Positions 1 to 6,396 of a stretch of DNA of 8,265 nucleotides are shown one piece after another. The position numbers and the translations under genes were made by a program. How positions within the stretch are numbered: the stretch's first letter is position 1; each line of letters opens with the position of its first letter. The stretch comes from Candidatus Dadabacteria bacterium RIFCSPHIGHO2_12_FULL_53_21 (GTDB lineage Bacteria; Desulfobacterota_D; UBA1144; Nemesobacterales; UBA2774), in NCBI GenBank assembly GCA_001775255.1, contig MFCJ01000029.1, positions 1-8,265 on the forward strand. The letters are read 5' to 3'. Under the pieces are notes generated by a model. The model was not told the DNA's origin. It did no database searches and saw nothing but the letters and a program-made list of their open reading frames with translations.

Positions 1-1
1 G

Positions 2-874
2 ATCGCCGAGAGCAGGCATAAATCCCTCCCCGAGATACTCAGGCGCCTCGCCCCCGTCATGCGCGACCCTTATATATTAGGAATAACCGGCCCCCCCGGG
101 GCGGGTAAAAGCACAATTACGAACGAGCTCATACGCTCCTACAGGGATATGGATAAAAAGGTAGGCGTGCTCGCGGTCGACCCGTCGAGCCCCTTCACCG
201 GCGGGGCCATACTCGGGGACCGGATACGTATGCACGACCACGCCATGGACGACGGCGTATTCATCAGGAGTATCAGCACCAGGGGTACGCACGGCGGGCT
301 TTCGAGGGCGACCGTCGAGATTACGAAGCTCTACGGGGCCTACGGCATGGATTACGTGATCATAGAGACGGTCGGCGTGGGCCAGACCGAGCTCGACATC
401 GTGGGGGTTGCGGATACGGTCCTCGTGGTGCTCGTCCCCGAGGCCGGGGACTCGGTTCAGACGATGAAGGCGGGCCTCATGGAAATAGCCGATATCTTTA
501 TCGTAAACAAAGCCGACAGGGAAGGGGCGGCGCTTATTTCTTCAGAGATCAAACAGGTGTTATCCCTTAAGAGGGCAGGCAGCGGCTGGACCCCGCCCGT
601 CCTCCTCACGAGCGCGCTCAGGGGTGAAGGGATCGAAGGCGTCATCGAAGGCATCGAAAAGCATCGTGCCTTTCAGATAGAGAGCGGAATGCTCGAAAAT
701 AAAAAGGAAAAGAGGATCGAGGGAGAATTCTCCGAGATTATCAGGGGGCTCCTTGATGAGAAGATAGCCATCAAGCTCGGGGACAAGGATGTAAAGGAGA
801 TTTACGCCCGCGTAAAGAGCGGGGAAATAGACCCCTACGAGGGCGCCCTGCTCGTCATCTCGAAAATTATCTGA
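2..874 (+). CDS. meaB: MeaB/ArgK-family GTPase, methylmalonyl-CoA mutase chaperone (5' end outside window)
   Basis: G3E-type P-loop GTPase that gates cofactor loading of, and protects, adenosylcobalamin-dependent methylmalonyl-CoA mutase in the cytoplasm. Numbered from the Met at base 59, it shows Walker A GPPGAGKST (11-19), the family segment DPSSPFTGGAILGDRIRM (41-58), the switch II region ETVGVGQTE (103-111), the base-specificity motif NKAD (150-153) and TSA (184-186). The C-terminal tail (about 220-271) carries the DPYEGA motif typical of the dimerisation arm. The reading frame stays open upstream of base 59 to base 2, adding residues that read like the family's N-terminal helix just before the P-loop strand. 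Family members are usually about 310-330 residues, so base 59 is probably an internal Met and the true start lies left of the window. A mutase gene just upstream would be expected but is not visible. The older name ArgK (arginine/ornithine transport kinase) is a misannotation. Identification is secure; the start is not. Confidence 0.95.
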   Translation: MAESRHKSLPEILRRLAPVMRDPYILGITGPPGAGKSTITNELIRSYRDMDKKVGVLAVDPSSPFTGGAILGDRIRMHDHAMDDGVFIRSISTRGTHGGLSRATVEITKLYGAYGMDYVIIETVGVGQTELDIVGVADTVLVVLVPEAGDSVQTMKAGLMEIADIFIVNKADREGAALISSEIKQVLSLKRAGSGWTPPVLLTSALRGEGIEGVIEGIEKHRAFQIESGMLENKKEKRIEGEFSEIIRGLLDEKIAIKLGDKDVKEIYARVKSGEIDPYEGALLVISKII

Positions 875-895
875 GCTCCCTATATTGGATTCCGA

Positions 896-923
896 ATTAC
901 CGGTTAACCCGTCTGTTTATAAT
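896..923 (+). promoter_or_regulatory. Possible sigma70 promoter for pcm
   Basis: A perfect TATAAT -10 hexamer lies at 918-923 in the AT-rich gap between meaB and pcm, about 58 bases before the pcm ATG. The best -35 candidate, ATTACC at 896-901 with a 16-base spacer, matches the consensus at only three of six positions. The gap (875-980) holds no convincing terminator, so pcm may also receive readthrough from meaB. Confidence 0.35.
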
Positions 924-980
924 CCCCGGAAAATTTATTCTTAATATTATCCCCTTTCACGGAATGGTATCCTAATCACC

Positions 981-1676
981 ATGATAGAGATTCTGATCCC
1001 CGTATCCTTTTTTCTATTTGTTTTTCTTCTTACTTCGGCAGGCGACCGCTATGCGGGAAAGCGCTGGGAAATGGTAGAGAGCCAGATCATAGCCCGCGGT
1101 ATAAGGAACACCGCGGTCATTCAGGCGATGCTCAATGTCCCGCGCCACGAATTCGTACCGGAGGAATCGAGGGACGAGGCGTATAACGACAACCCGATAC
1201 CGGTTGGGTTGGGGCAGACTATTTCACAGCCCTATATAGTCGCGCTTATGACGGAGCTCCTGAACCCCGCGCGCGGTAGGAAGATACTCGAGGTGGGCAC
1301 GGGCTCCGGTTATCAGTCCGCGGTGCTCGCCGAGACAGGGTGCGATCTCTACACGATAGAGATCGTGGAGAACCTCGCCGAGAGGGCGCGGCTGATTCTC
1401 GAGAATCTCGGCTATTCCAACATTACCTACAAGATAGGGGACGGATACCAGGGGTGGGAAGAGCACGCCCCGTTTGACGGGATTATAGTGACGGCGGCCC
1501 CGGGCCACGTGCCCGCGAGGCTCTTGGACCAGCTCAAGATGAACGGGAAAATGGTAATTCCTGTGGGCGACGAGAGCCAGGAGCTTCAGCTCATAGAAAA
1601 GACTGATACCGGAATTACAAAAAAGAGGATAACCGCGGTACGCTTCGTCCCCATGACCGGAGAGTCCGAATCGTGA
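981..1676 (+). CDS. pcm: Protein-L-isoaspartate O-methyltransferase with N-terminal hydrophobic segment
   Basis: Transfers a methyl group from S-adenosylmethionine to abnormal L-isoaspartyl residues, starting repair of aged proteins. The 231-residue product shows the family signatures in order: RGI....VIQAM..VPRHEFVP (39-60), the substrate-side GQTISQP (78-84), SAM motif I LEVGTGSGYQ (103-112), the post-motif strand FDGIIVTAAP (165-174) and the C-terminal VRFVP (220-224). Ahead of the usual enzyme start is an extra 20-30 residue segment with a hydrophobic run (about 4-19, IPVSFFLFVFLL) ending TSA-GD, like a signal peptide or membrane anchor. It has no positive n-region charge, and Asp/Arg/Lys residues follow it, so an anchored form facing the cytoplasm is possible. 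A start at Met31 (base 1071) would give a 201-residue cytosolic enzyme close to E. coli Pcm. From memory, many proteobacterial homologues share this extended N-terminus, so I keep the long start. Neither ATG has a strong ribosome-binding site. Confidence 0.93.
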   Translation: MIEILIPVSFFLFVFLLTSAGDRYAGKRWEMVESQIIARGIRNTAVIQAMLNVPRHEFVPEESRDEAYNDNPIPVGLGQTISQPYIVALMTELLNPARGRKILEVGTGSGYQSAVLAETGCDLYTIEIVENLAERARLILENLGYSNITYKIGDGYQGWEEHAPFDGIIVTAAPGHVPARLLDQLKMNGKMVIPVGDESQELQLIEKTDTGITKKRITAVRFVPMTGESES

Positions 1677-1715
1677 CCGTTACGCCGGGCCGTTTAAGCG
1701 AACGAAAGAAATTGC

Positions 1716-2717
1716 TTATATATCGAGGCTGACGTAATCCCCGAGCTCGATCTGCCTCGAGCTTTCCGTGATGATCCCGGTCGCGCTCTTCTCCTTGACC
1801 TCGAGCACCACGATCTTCCCGATGAGAGTGCCGGGGATTATGACGTCTTTATGGGCGTCGGGGTCGTGTGCCTTTCGAGGCTGCGTGTAAATTGAAAATA
1901 CGTTGCCCGGCACCACGTTATTCGCTTCCCCGGCGTCGATATAAACGATGTCGCCCTTACCGCTGAGCTCTGTATTGTTCTTCGCCTCGACTATGAACCC
2001 GTCCACCCTCTGTGTCCCCTTCCTCAGTATCACCTCTTTTACGAACGGCTCCTGGGGCCTTATCTTTGCCCCGCGCGTTATCTCCAGGTATGAAGAGGTG
2101 ATGACTGCCGTCGACTTCCTTTTGCCGAGTATTTCTATAATTTCGAGCTCACCCTCGATCTGCACCTTGTACCCGATCCTCTGTCCGGTAACGGGATGGA
2201 GCACTGGTTTGGACGTGCGGAATATCGTAAACTTGTCGCCTGTGCCCGCGCCGTTTTTAGAGCCTACGTTCGTAAATACGATATCCCCCGTACCGAGGAG
2301 TATCTTCGACGGCTCCGACGTGAGTATGGTACCCATGTGCTCCCACTCGCCGGGTGTTATAAACCCCTCCGTCCCCCCTCGTGAGTAATAATAGACGGGC
2401 GGCGGCGGTTCGATATCCTCAAACGACACCTTGTGCGATTTGGGCTCGACCTTTACTACCGGGATGTCGGGCTGTTCGGGTTTAAGCGCTATTACGTCCC
2501 CCGGGTATATACGGTTCGGGTTGTCTATATAAGGATTAATTTCCCACAGCCTGGGCCAGAACAGGGGGTTGCCGAAGAACCTTCCCGAGATTTTCCAGAG
2601 GGAATCCCCCGGCTCCACTACATATATTGTCGTCCCGTCTTTGGGGGGCGGCAGGCTGCCCTGGGCAAGGGCGATTCCGGTCAATAGAAAAATGGCTAAG
2701 AGTGTTCTTAAATACAT
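1716..2717 (-). CDS. Secreted LysM-domain protein with duplicated C-terminal module
   Basis: A 333-residue envelope protein of unknown exact role. Residues 1-18 form a signal peptide (Arg4, hydrophobic core, ALA-Q cleavage site). Residues 30-78 are one LysM domain, beginning IYVVEPGDSLWKIS and ending NRIYPGDVIAL, with the Trp-rich FFGNPLFWPRLWEINPYI insert common in proteobacterial LysM proteins; LysM normally binds peptidoglycan glycan strands. A Pro-rich linker (79-113) follows. The rest appears to contain two diverged copies of one beta-rich module, about 140-221 and 253-332. Each starts GDIV(F/Y), has a G.(K/V)F(T/S)I(F/Y) strand, then (R/L)IG(Y/K), a long hydrophobic strand (LEIIEILGK / VVLEVKEK), an A(V/T)(I/G)I stretch, and a closing (R/L)G(A/D)(K/Y). 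The architecture suggests a periplasmic cell-wall-associated scaffold. No catalytic domain is seen. It is transcribed convergently to pcm with a 39-base gap and divergently from rng. Confidence 0.88.
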   Translation of the reverse strand: MYLRTLLAIFLLTGIALAQGSLPPPKDGTTIYVVEPGDSLWKISGRFFGNPLFWPRLWEINPYIDNPNRIYPGDVIALKPEQPDIPVVKVEPKSHKVSFEDIEPPPPVYYYSRGGTEGFITPGEWEHMGTILTSEPSKILLGTGDIVFTNVGSKNGAGTGDKFTIFRTSKPVLHPVTGQRIGYKVQIEGELEIIEILGKRKSTAVITSSYLEITRGAKIRPQEPFVKEVILRKGTQRVDGFIVEAKNNTELSGKGDIVYIDAGEANNVVPGNVFSIYTQPRKAHDPDAHKDVIIPGTLIGKIVVLEVKEKSATGIITESSRQIELGDYVSLDI

Positions 2718-2726
2718 CCCGTCTAT

Positions 2727-2731
2727 CCTCC
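2727..2731 (-). promoter_or_regulatory. Shine-Dalgarno site of the LysM gene
   Basis: The minus strand reads GGAGG nine bases before the ATG at 2717. This fixes that start and agrees with the signal peptide beginning there. It is one of the strongest ribosome-binding sites in the window. Confidence 0.75.
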
Positions 2732-2783
2732 GTTAAGAGCCGAAATCCGGGTGTCCCGTTCCGGCCCCTAATGCGTTATTTCA

Positions 2784-2813
2784 ATTTTACACCCGTTTGA
2801 GATAAAATGAAAG
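2784..2813 (-). promoter_or_regulatory. Possible promoter of the LysM gene
   Basis: On the minus strand CTTTCA (2808-2813) and TAAAAT (2784-2789) are separated by 18 bases. The -10 matches the sigma70 consensus at five of six positions and the -35 at three of six. It overlaps the stronger plus-strand promoter of rng, so the two divergent genes may share a promoter region. Confidence 0.3.
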
Positions 2814-2825
2814 TATTATTATATT
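2797..2825 (+). promoter_or_regulatory. Sigma70-type promoter of rng
   Basis: TTGAGA (2797-2802) and TATATT (2820-2825) are separated by exactly 17 bases, each matching the sigma70 consensus at five of six positions, in an AT-rich divergent intergenic region. Transcription would start near 2832 and leave a leader of about 67 bases before the rng ATG. This is the best promoter match in the window. Confidence 0.6.
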
Positions 2826-2898
2826 CTTTTAGGCTTTCATATAGAGAGCTTATAGACTATACTTAAGAACGCTTGTAAAGTATGGATTAATTCGGTTC

Positions 2899-4398
2899 AT
2901 GAGTCGTTCTATGGACAAGAGGATACTTTTAAATATTACGTTCAACGAAACAAGGGCAGCCGTCATGGAAAACGGCGTCGTTGCGGAGCTTTATATAGAA
3001 AGACAGTCTGCGCCGCGCATAGTCGGGGATATATTCAAGGGCATTGTAGGGAAGGTAGTGCCAGGAATGCAGGCTGCCTTTATCGATATAGGTCTCGGGA
3101 AGTCGGGATTCATTTCCGTCGAGGACGTACATGAGGACTCTCTCTACGAATACTTTCTCGACGGCGGTACAGAATCACAGCAATCGAAAAAACATGACAG
3201 GGGACTGATACAGGACATCCTGAGGGAAGGGCAGCATGTTCTTGTCCAGGTGCTGAAGGAGTCTGTCGGTGGAAAAGGAGCGAAGCTGTCCTCCAATATC
3301 GGGATACCCGGCAAGTACTCCGTCCTCCTCGGTACGACCGATATAGTCGGGATATCGAGAAAGATAGAGGACCCCGCGGAGAGGGAAAGGCTCGCGGAGA
3401 TTATACGAGGCATAAAACCCGAGGGTAAAGGGATTATCGCGAGGACGGCGAGCGTGGGGGTCAGCGCGGAGGAGCTGGAGCAGGATGTAAAGGACCTGCT
3501 CCGCCTCTGGGAGGACATAAGGAAGAGGAGCGAGGAGCAGAAAGCGCCCAGTCTGCTCTACGAAGAGCCCAGGCTCTATATAAAGGCGGTAAGGGATTTC
3601 GTCTCGAGCGAATACAACAGGATCGTTGTCGACTCCGAGCCTGTATATCAGGAGGTTACGGCTTACCTGAGGCGCAATTTCCCGGATGCCTCCGTAAGCG
3701 TGGAGCTCTATCAGGACCCGGAGCCCCTCTTCTCGAGGTACGGCGTCGAGAGCGAGATAAGAAAGATATTCAATAAAAAGGTATGGCTTAAATCGGGCGG
3801 CCACGTAATAATCGAGGAGGCCGAGGGGCTCACGGTCGTTGACGTGAATACAGGCAGATACCAGAGCGGCAAGAGCCAGGAAGAAACCATATACACGCTT
3901 AACCTCGAAGCGGCAACCGAGATAGTGAGGCAGATACGGCTCAGGAACCTGGTAGGCATAGTAGTGGTCGATTTCATAGACATCAAAAACCGTCAGCTGC
4001 GGGACCAGATATACGATGCGTTCGTCGAGGCCCTTAAGCAGGACAGGGCGAGGTCGGCAGTCCTCGAGATGTCCCCTTTCGGCGTTATTCAGATGACGCG
4101 CCAGCGCGTGAGGGAGAGCTTATTGACCGAGCTCGCGGAGCCCTGTCCCTACTGCGAGGGATCGGGTTATCTCAAATCCAAGGACACCATCAGTTACGAA
4201 ATTATAAGGGAAATAAAGAGCAGGATCGTAAAGCCTTTCGTAAAGAGAATAGAGGTCCAGGCGAGCGCGAAGGTTATACACAGGCTGAAAGAGTTCGAGC
4301 ATGAGAACCTGAAACACCTGGAGAAAGAGCACGGCGTCGAGATCGCATATAAACCCGTCGAGGGACGCATAGGCAGGTTCGAGGTCATAGCGGACTGA
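2899..4398 (+). CDS. rng: Ribonuclease G (RNase E/G family endoribonuclease)
   Basis: Endoribonuclease that cuts single-stranded AU-rich RNA, prefers 5'-monophosphorylated substrates, and acts in rRNA 5'-end maturation and mRNA decay. At 499 residues it matches RNase G (E. coli 489) and lacks the long C-terminal degradosome scaffold of RNase E. Visible in order: RNase H-like start (about 5-35); S1 domain (about 42-135, with IVGDIFKG and GMQAAFIDIG); 5'-phosphate sensor ARTA (181-184, Arg182 and Thr183); catalytic DNase I-like domain with magnesium ligands Asp315 in VVDVNTG and Asp358 in VVVDFID; zinc-link CPYC (416-419) for dimer assembly; and a C-terminal RNase G-type domain. All key residues are present. 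A second Met at residue 5 (base 2911) is an alternative start, and neither start has a clear Shine-Dalgarno site. The following lipoprotein gene is 98 bases downstream on the same strand. Confidence 0.97.
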   Translation: MSRSMDKRILLNITFNETRAAVMENGVVAELYIERQSAPRIVGDIFKGIVGKVVPGMQAAFIDIGLGKSGFISVEDVHEDSLYEYFLDGGTESQQSKKHDRGLIQDILREGQHVLVQVLKESVGGKGAKLSSNIGIPGKYSVLLGTTDIVGISRKIEDPAERERLAEIIRGIKPEGKGIIARTASVGVSAEELEQDVKDLLRLWEDIRKRSEEQKAPSLLYEEPRLYIKAVRDFVSSEYNRIVVDSEPVYQEVTAYLRRNFPDASVSVELYQDPEPLFSRYGVESEIRKIFNKKVWLKSGGHVIIEEAEGLTVVDVNTGRYQSGKSQEETIYTLNLEAATEIVRQIRLRNLVGIVVVDFIDIKNRQLRDQIYDAFVEALKQDRARSAVLEMSPFGVIQMTRQRVRESLLTELAEPCPYCEGSGYLKSKDTISYEIIREIKSRIVKPFVKRIEVQASAKVIHRLKEFEHENLKHLEKEHGVEIAYKPVEGRIGRFEVIAD

Positions 4399-4428
4399 CA
4401 GGCGGCATACTTTTGCAGGTTCACGATT

Positions 4429-4457
4429 ATCACAATTCTCAAATACGGCATTATTAT
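4429..4457 (+). promoter_or_regulatory. Possible promoter of the lipoprotein gene
   Basis: ATCACA (4429-4434) and TATTAT (4452-4457) are spaced by 17 bases, matching the sigma70 consensus at four and five of six positions. They lie in the AT-rich gap after rng, about 40 bases before the lipoprotein ATG. No terminator is visible after rng, so co-transcription is equally possible. Confidence 0.3.
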
Positions 4458-4496
4458 TAGGTAAGCGTTAGAATTACGTACGGAACGGGTTCGCTA

Positions 4497-5258
4497 ATGA
4501 CGAGCGCTCTTAAATACCTGCTTATAATAACCCTGGTCCTTCTCTCGGGCTGCAAGGGGGAAAACGGGGACGGGTCCGTGACGGACCAGCCGGCTCCGGA
4601 GCTTACGGAGGAGCCCGTCATGGAGACAGAAGACGTCCCGGAGGAGGAATCGCCGGATACCGGATACTCCGAGCCGTCGGTGCCTTCCCTCGCGGACATC
4701 AAAGCCGTGAAAATCCATATGCTGTCGGATGACCCGAGAGAGGGGTTTCGGGCGGAGATAGTGTACAACGGCGTCCCGGACGAGAGTACGTCTTTTATTT
4801 ACGAGTGGAAGCAGAACGGCAGTGATCTGACGGGGGCCAGCGAAGAAAAGCTCGAATGGCGGGAAGGATTTAAAAAAGGCGACGCGATAACCGTCGCCGT
4901 CACCCCGTACAGCGACCTCGGCCGGGGCGTAATGTCGGCTGAGGGGAGTTTCAAAATACCGAATTCGCCCCCTGTCATAACATCGGAGCCGGGCACGTCC
5001 TTCGAGGAAGGGAGGTTCAGCTACATCGTAGAGGCCCTCGACCCGGACGGGGATCCCATCGATTTCAGCCTCAAGAATGCCCCCAGGGGTATGACGATCG
5101 AGCCCGCAGCGGGTCTCATAATCTGGGAATACGGCGAAAAGGACGCGGGTGATTACAAGGTGATTGTAATAGTCACGGATTCCGAAGGGGCGGAGTCCCG
5201 GCAGGAGCTCACTTTATCCATCCACCCGCAGGATTCGGCCGCCGGAGACGCGGAATAG
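4497..5258 (+). CDS. Lipoprotein with acidic linker and C-terminal Ig/cadherin-like domain
   Basis: A 253-residue lipoprotein of unknown function. A short signal peptide with Lys6 and a hydrophobic core ends in the lipobox LSGC, with the acylated cysteine at Cys19. The mature N-terminus (20-65) is a low-complexity linker rich in Glu, Asp, Pro and Thr, suggesting a flexible tether from the membrane. Residues about 68-155 read as a beta-sandwich with YEWKQNG and a Gly-Asp-x-Ile hairpin, like Ig/PKD-type folds. Residues 157-243 resemble a putative Ig (He_PIG) or cadherin-like domain: PPVITSEP start, the acidic loop DPDGDPIDFSL (182-192), PRGMTIEPAAGLIIW (196-210), then a DAGDYKVIVIVTDSEGA strand pair typical of this family. 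The acidic loop may bind calcium. GGA at 4482-4484 is a weak ribosome-binding site for the ATG. The position after rng may reflect co-transcription rather than shared function. Confidence 0.82.
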   Translation: MTSALKYLLIITLVLLSGCKGENGDGSVTDQPAPELTEEPVMETEDVPEEESPDTGYSEPSVPSLADIKAVKIHMLSDDPREGFRAEIVYNGVPDESTSFIYEWKQNGSDLTGASEEKLEWREGFKKGDAITVAVTPYSDLGRGVMSAEGSFKIPNSPPVITSEPGTSFEEGRFSYIVEALDPDGDPIDFSLKNAPRGMTIEPAAGLIIWEYGEKDAGDYKVIVIVTDSEGAESRQELTLSIHPQDSAAGDAE

Positions 5259-5310
5259 CCCGTCGGTATGTCCCGGGATTTCCGGAGTTTTCCGCAATTC
5301 ATAAATTTGT

Positions 5311-5339
5311 TATACAGCTTTATAAAAGACAGGTATATT
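5311..5339 (+). promoter_or_regulatory. Possible promoter upstream of the thioesterase gene
   Basis: TATACA (5311-5316) and TATATT (5334-5339), 17 bases apart, match the sigma70 consensus at four and five of six positions. They lie in a markedly AT-rich patch of the 155-base gap after the lipoprotein gene. The leader would be about 68 bases. Confidence 0.35.
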
Positions 5340-5413
5340 TTATTTTGTGACTGGTCGTCATAAGTCCCGGTCAAATAATTCAGGTCGGATAGGTACTTAT
5401 AACGGGTGATGCG

Positions 5414-5836
5414 ATGAGAAGGTCGTTTCAGGCAGGAATGTTCATAGAAAAAAAGATAGAGACGAAGCCCGAGATGGCGGCTTCCCGGTTCCACGAAAAT
5501 TCGCCCCGCGTGCTCTCGAGCCCGTCCCTCATTACGTTCATGCAGACTACGTGCGCCGACCTCATGGCTCCGTTCCTGGACAGCACCGAGATGGTCGTGA
5601 GCGTCAGGATAGAGATGAGCCATTTAGCCTCGACGCCGATCGGGTCTACAATAACCGTGAGGGCCGAAATCGACAGGGTAGAGGGCAACAAGGTTTATTT
5701 CAAGATAGATGCCTATGACGAAGTGGAGAAAATCGCCGCAGGTTATAACGATATGTTTATAATCAACGAAGAGAGGTTCGAAAGGGGCATCAAAAGGAAG
5801 CTGGAAGCTGATTCGCAAAAGGCACAGTCCATGTAA
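5414..5836 (+). CDS. Hotdog-fold thioesterase, FlK (fluoroacetyl-CoA thioesterase)-like
   Basis: A 140-residue single-domain cytoplasmic protein with the small hotdog thioesterase pattern: PRVLSSPSLITFMQTTCADL (31-50) as the hydrophobic central helix, VSVRIEMSHLASTPIG (62-77), and the strand pair ITVRAEIDRVEGNKVYFKIDAYDE (80-103), followed by I..G and the terminal RF. This is the layout of the FlK-like group, which hydrolyses short acyl-CoA thioesters. His70 in SHLASTP matches the catalytic His76 of FlK as I remember that sequence. On the same ungapped alignment Ser36 sits at FlK Thr42 and Gln44 at FlK Glu50, so the acid position is changed. GGGTG at 5404-5408 is a plausible ribosome-binding site five bases before the ATG; Met9 is a less likely start. 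The gene sits 102 bases before mce on the same strand, hinting at a role in acyl-CoA metabolism. The substrate is unknown, and fluoroacetyl-CoA itself is not implied. Confidence 0.8.
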   Translation: MRRSFQAGMFIEKKIETKPEMAASRFHENSPRVLSSPSLITFMQTTCADLMAPFLDSTEMVVSVRIEMSHLASTPIGSTITVRAEIDRVEGNKVYFKIDAYDEVEKIAAGYNDMFIINEERFERGIKRKLEADSQKAQSM

Positions 5837-5870
5837 CGGCTCTCTGTCGCTTACATCCGGTTTCGGCGGC

Positions 5871-5900
5871 TTGTTCTCAAATAATCGCGGCATATATAAC
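5871..5900 (+). promoter_or_regulatory. Possible mce promoter with C8 tract at the start region
   Basis: TTGTTC (5871-5876) and TATAAC (5895-5900; or TATATA at 5893-5898) are spaced by 18 or 16 bases, matching the consensus at three and five of six positions. A run of eight C (5900-5907) follows immediately, across the expected transcription start. The -35 match is weak. Confidence 0.35.
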
Positions 5901-5923
5901 CCCCCCCATATCACAAAGACACG

Positions 5924-5930
5924 AAGGGAG
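5924..5930 (+). promoter_or_regulatory. Shine-Dalgarno site of mce
   Basis: AAGGGAG lies eight bases before the ATG at 5939 and supports that start. Confidence 0.7.
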
Positions 5931-5938
5931 CGTTTATC

Positions 5939-6367
5939 ATGGGTAAAGGCATACTGGAGAATTTATATCACGTGGCGATAGCGGTCAGGAATATCGATGA
6001 AGTCGAGAAATTATTCGAGACGGCGCTCGGCCTTAGAGTCGAGCACAGGGAAGTGGTGGAGGATCAGGGGGTGAGGACGTCCATGCTCGTCCCCGAAAAG
6101 GGCGGTACTGCGTTAGAGCTCCTGGAGCCCCTGAGCAGTGAGTCCCCGATCTCGAAGTTCCTCGACAAGAGGGGGGAGGGCATTCACCATATCTGTTTTT
6201 TAGTGGACGATATTGAAGCCGCTCTCGATAGGCTTAAAAGGGATGGCGTGAAGCTTATAGACGAGACGCCGCGGCCTGGCTCGTATCATTCGAGGGTCGC
6301 TTTCATACACCCCAAAGCCATGAACGGGGTATTGATAGAGCTCGCCGAGATCGATAAGGACGCCTGA
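5939..6367 (+). CDS. mce: Methylmalonyl-CoA epimerase
   Basis: Converts (2S)- to (2R)-methylmalonyl-CoA, the step between propionyl-CoA carboxylase and B12-dependent methylmalonyl-CoA mutase; cytoplasmic and dimeric in the family. The 142-residue product has two VOC/glyoxalase-type half-domains. Metal-site residues are visible as His11 (YHVAIAV), Glu60 (ALELLEP), His84 (GIHHICFLVDDI) and Glu134 (LIELAE). The acidic base region EDQGVRTSML (41-50), the ESPISKFL...GEGIHHI segment and the PRPGSYHSRVAFIHPKAMNG signature (111-130) are characteristic of the epimerase rather than of glyoxalase I. Length matches the family. MeaB, which serves the next enzyme of the route, is encoded about 5 kb upstream on the same strand. 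The preceding thioesterase gene could be co-transcribed with it. The gene is convergent with the transporter, with a gap of only 29 bases. Confidence 0.95.
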   Translation: MGKGILENLYHVAIAVRNIDEVEKLFETALGLRVEHREVVEDQGVRTSMLVPEKGGTALELLEPLSSESPISKFLDKRGEGIHHICFLVDDIEAALDRLKRDGVKLIDETPRPGSYHSRVAFIHPKAMNGVLIELAEIDKDA

Positions 6368-6374
6368 AGTTCGT

Positions 6375-6392
6375 CACGGTTGAATACCCGTG
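6375..6392. terminator. Weak hairpin between convergent genes
   Basis: CACGG and CCGTG form a five-base stem with an eight-base loop in the 29-base gap between the ends of mce and the transporter gene. There is no T-run on either side, so it is at best a weak bidirectional terminator. Confidence 0.2.
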
Positions 6393-6396
6393 GAAT

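Noticed and set aside
902..909. GGTTAACC palindrome downstream of meaB
   Set aside because: Only eight bases, with no loop or T-run. It is expected by chance and not a credible operator or terminator alone.
1695..1718. TAAGC...GCTTA inverted repeat between pcm and the LysM gene as a terminator
   Set aside because: Five-base AT-rich stem with a 14-base loop, overlapping the LysM stop codon and lacking a T-run.
1948..2388. Plus-strand open frame of 146 codons across the LysM gene
   Set aside because: The opposite strand has a strong start signal, signal peptide and LysM domain. This frame is a shadow of that gene.
3175..3804. Minus-strand open frame of 209 codons within rng
   Set aside because: It is antisense to the conserved RNase G coding sequence and shows no domain or ribosome-binding site.
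5153..5623. Minus-strand open frame of 156 codons spanning the lipoprotein end and the thioesterase start
   Set aside because: It overlaps two supported plus-strand genes and has no recognisable domain.
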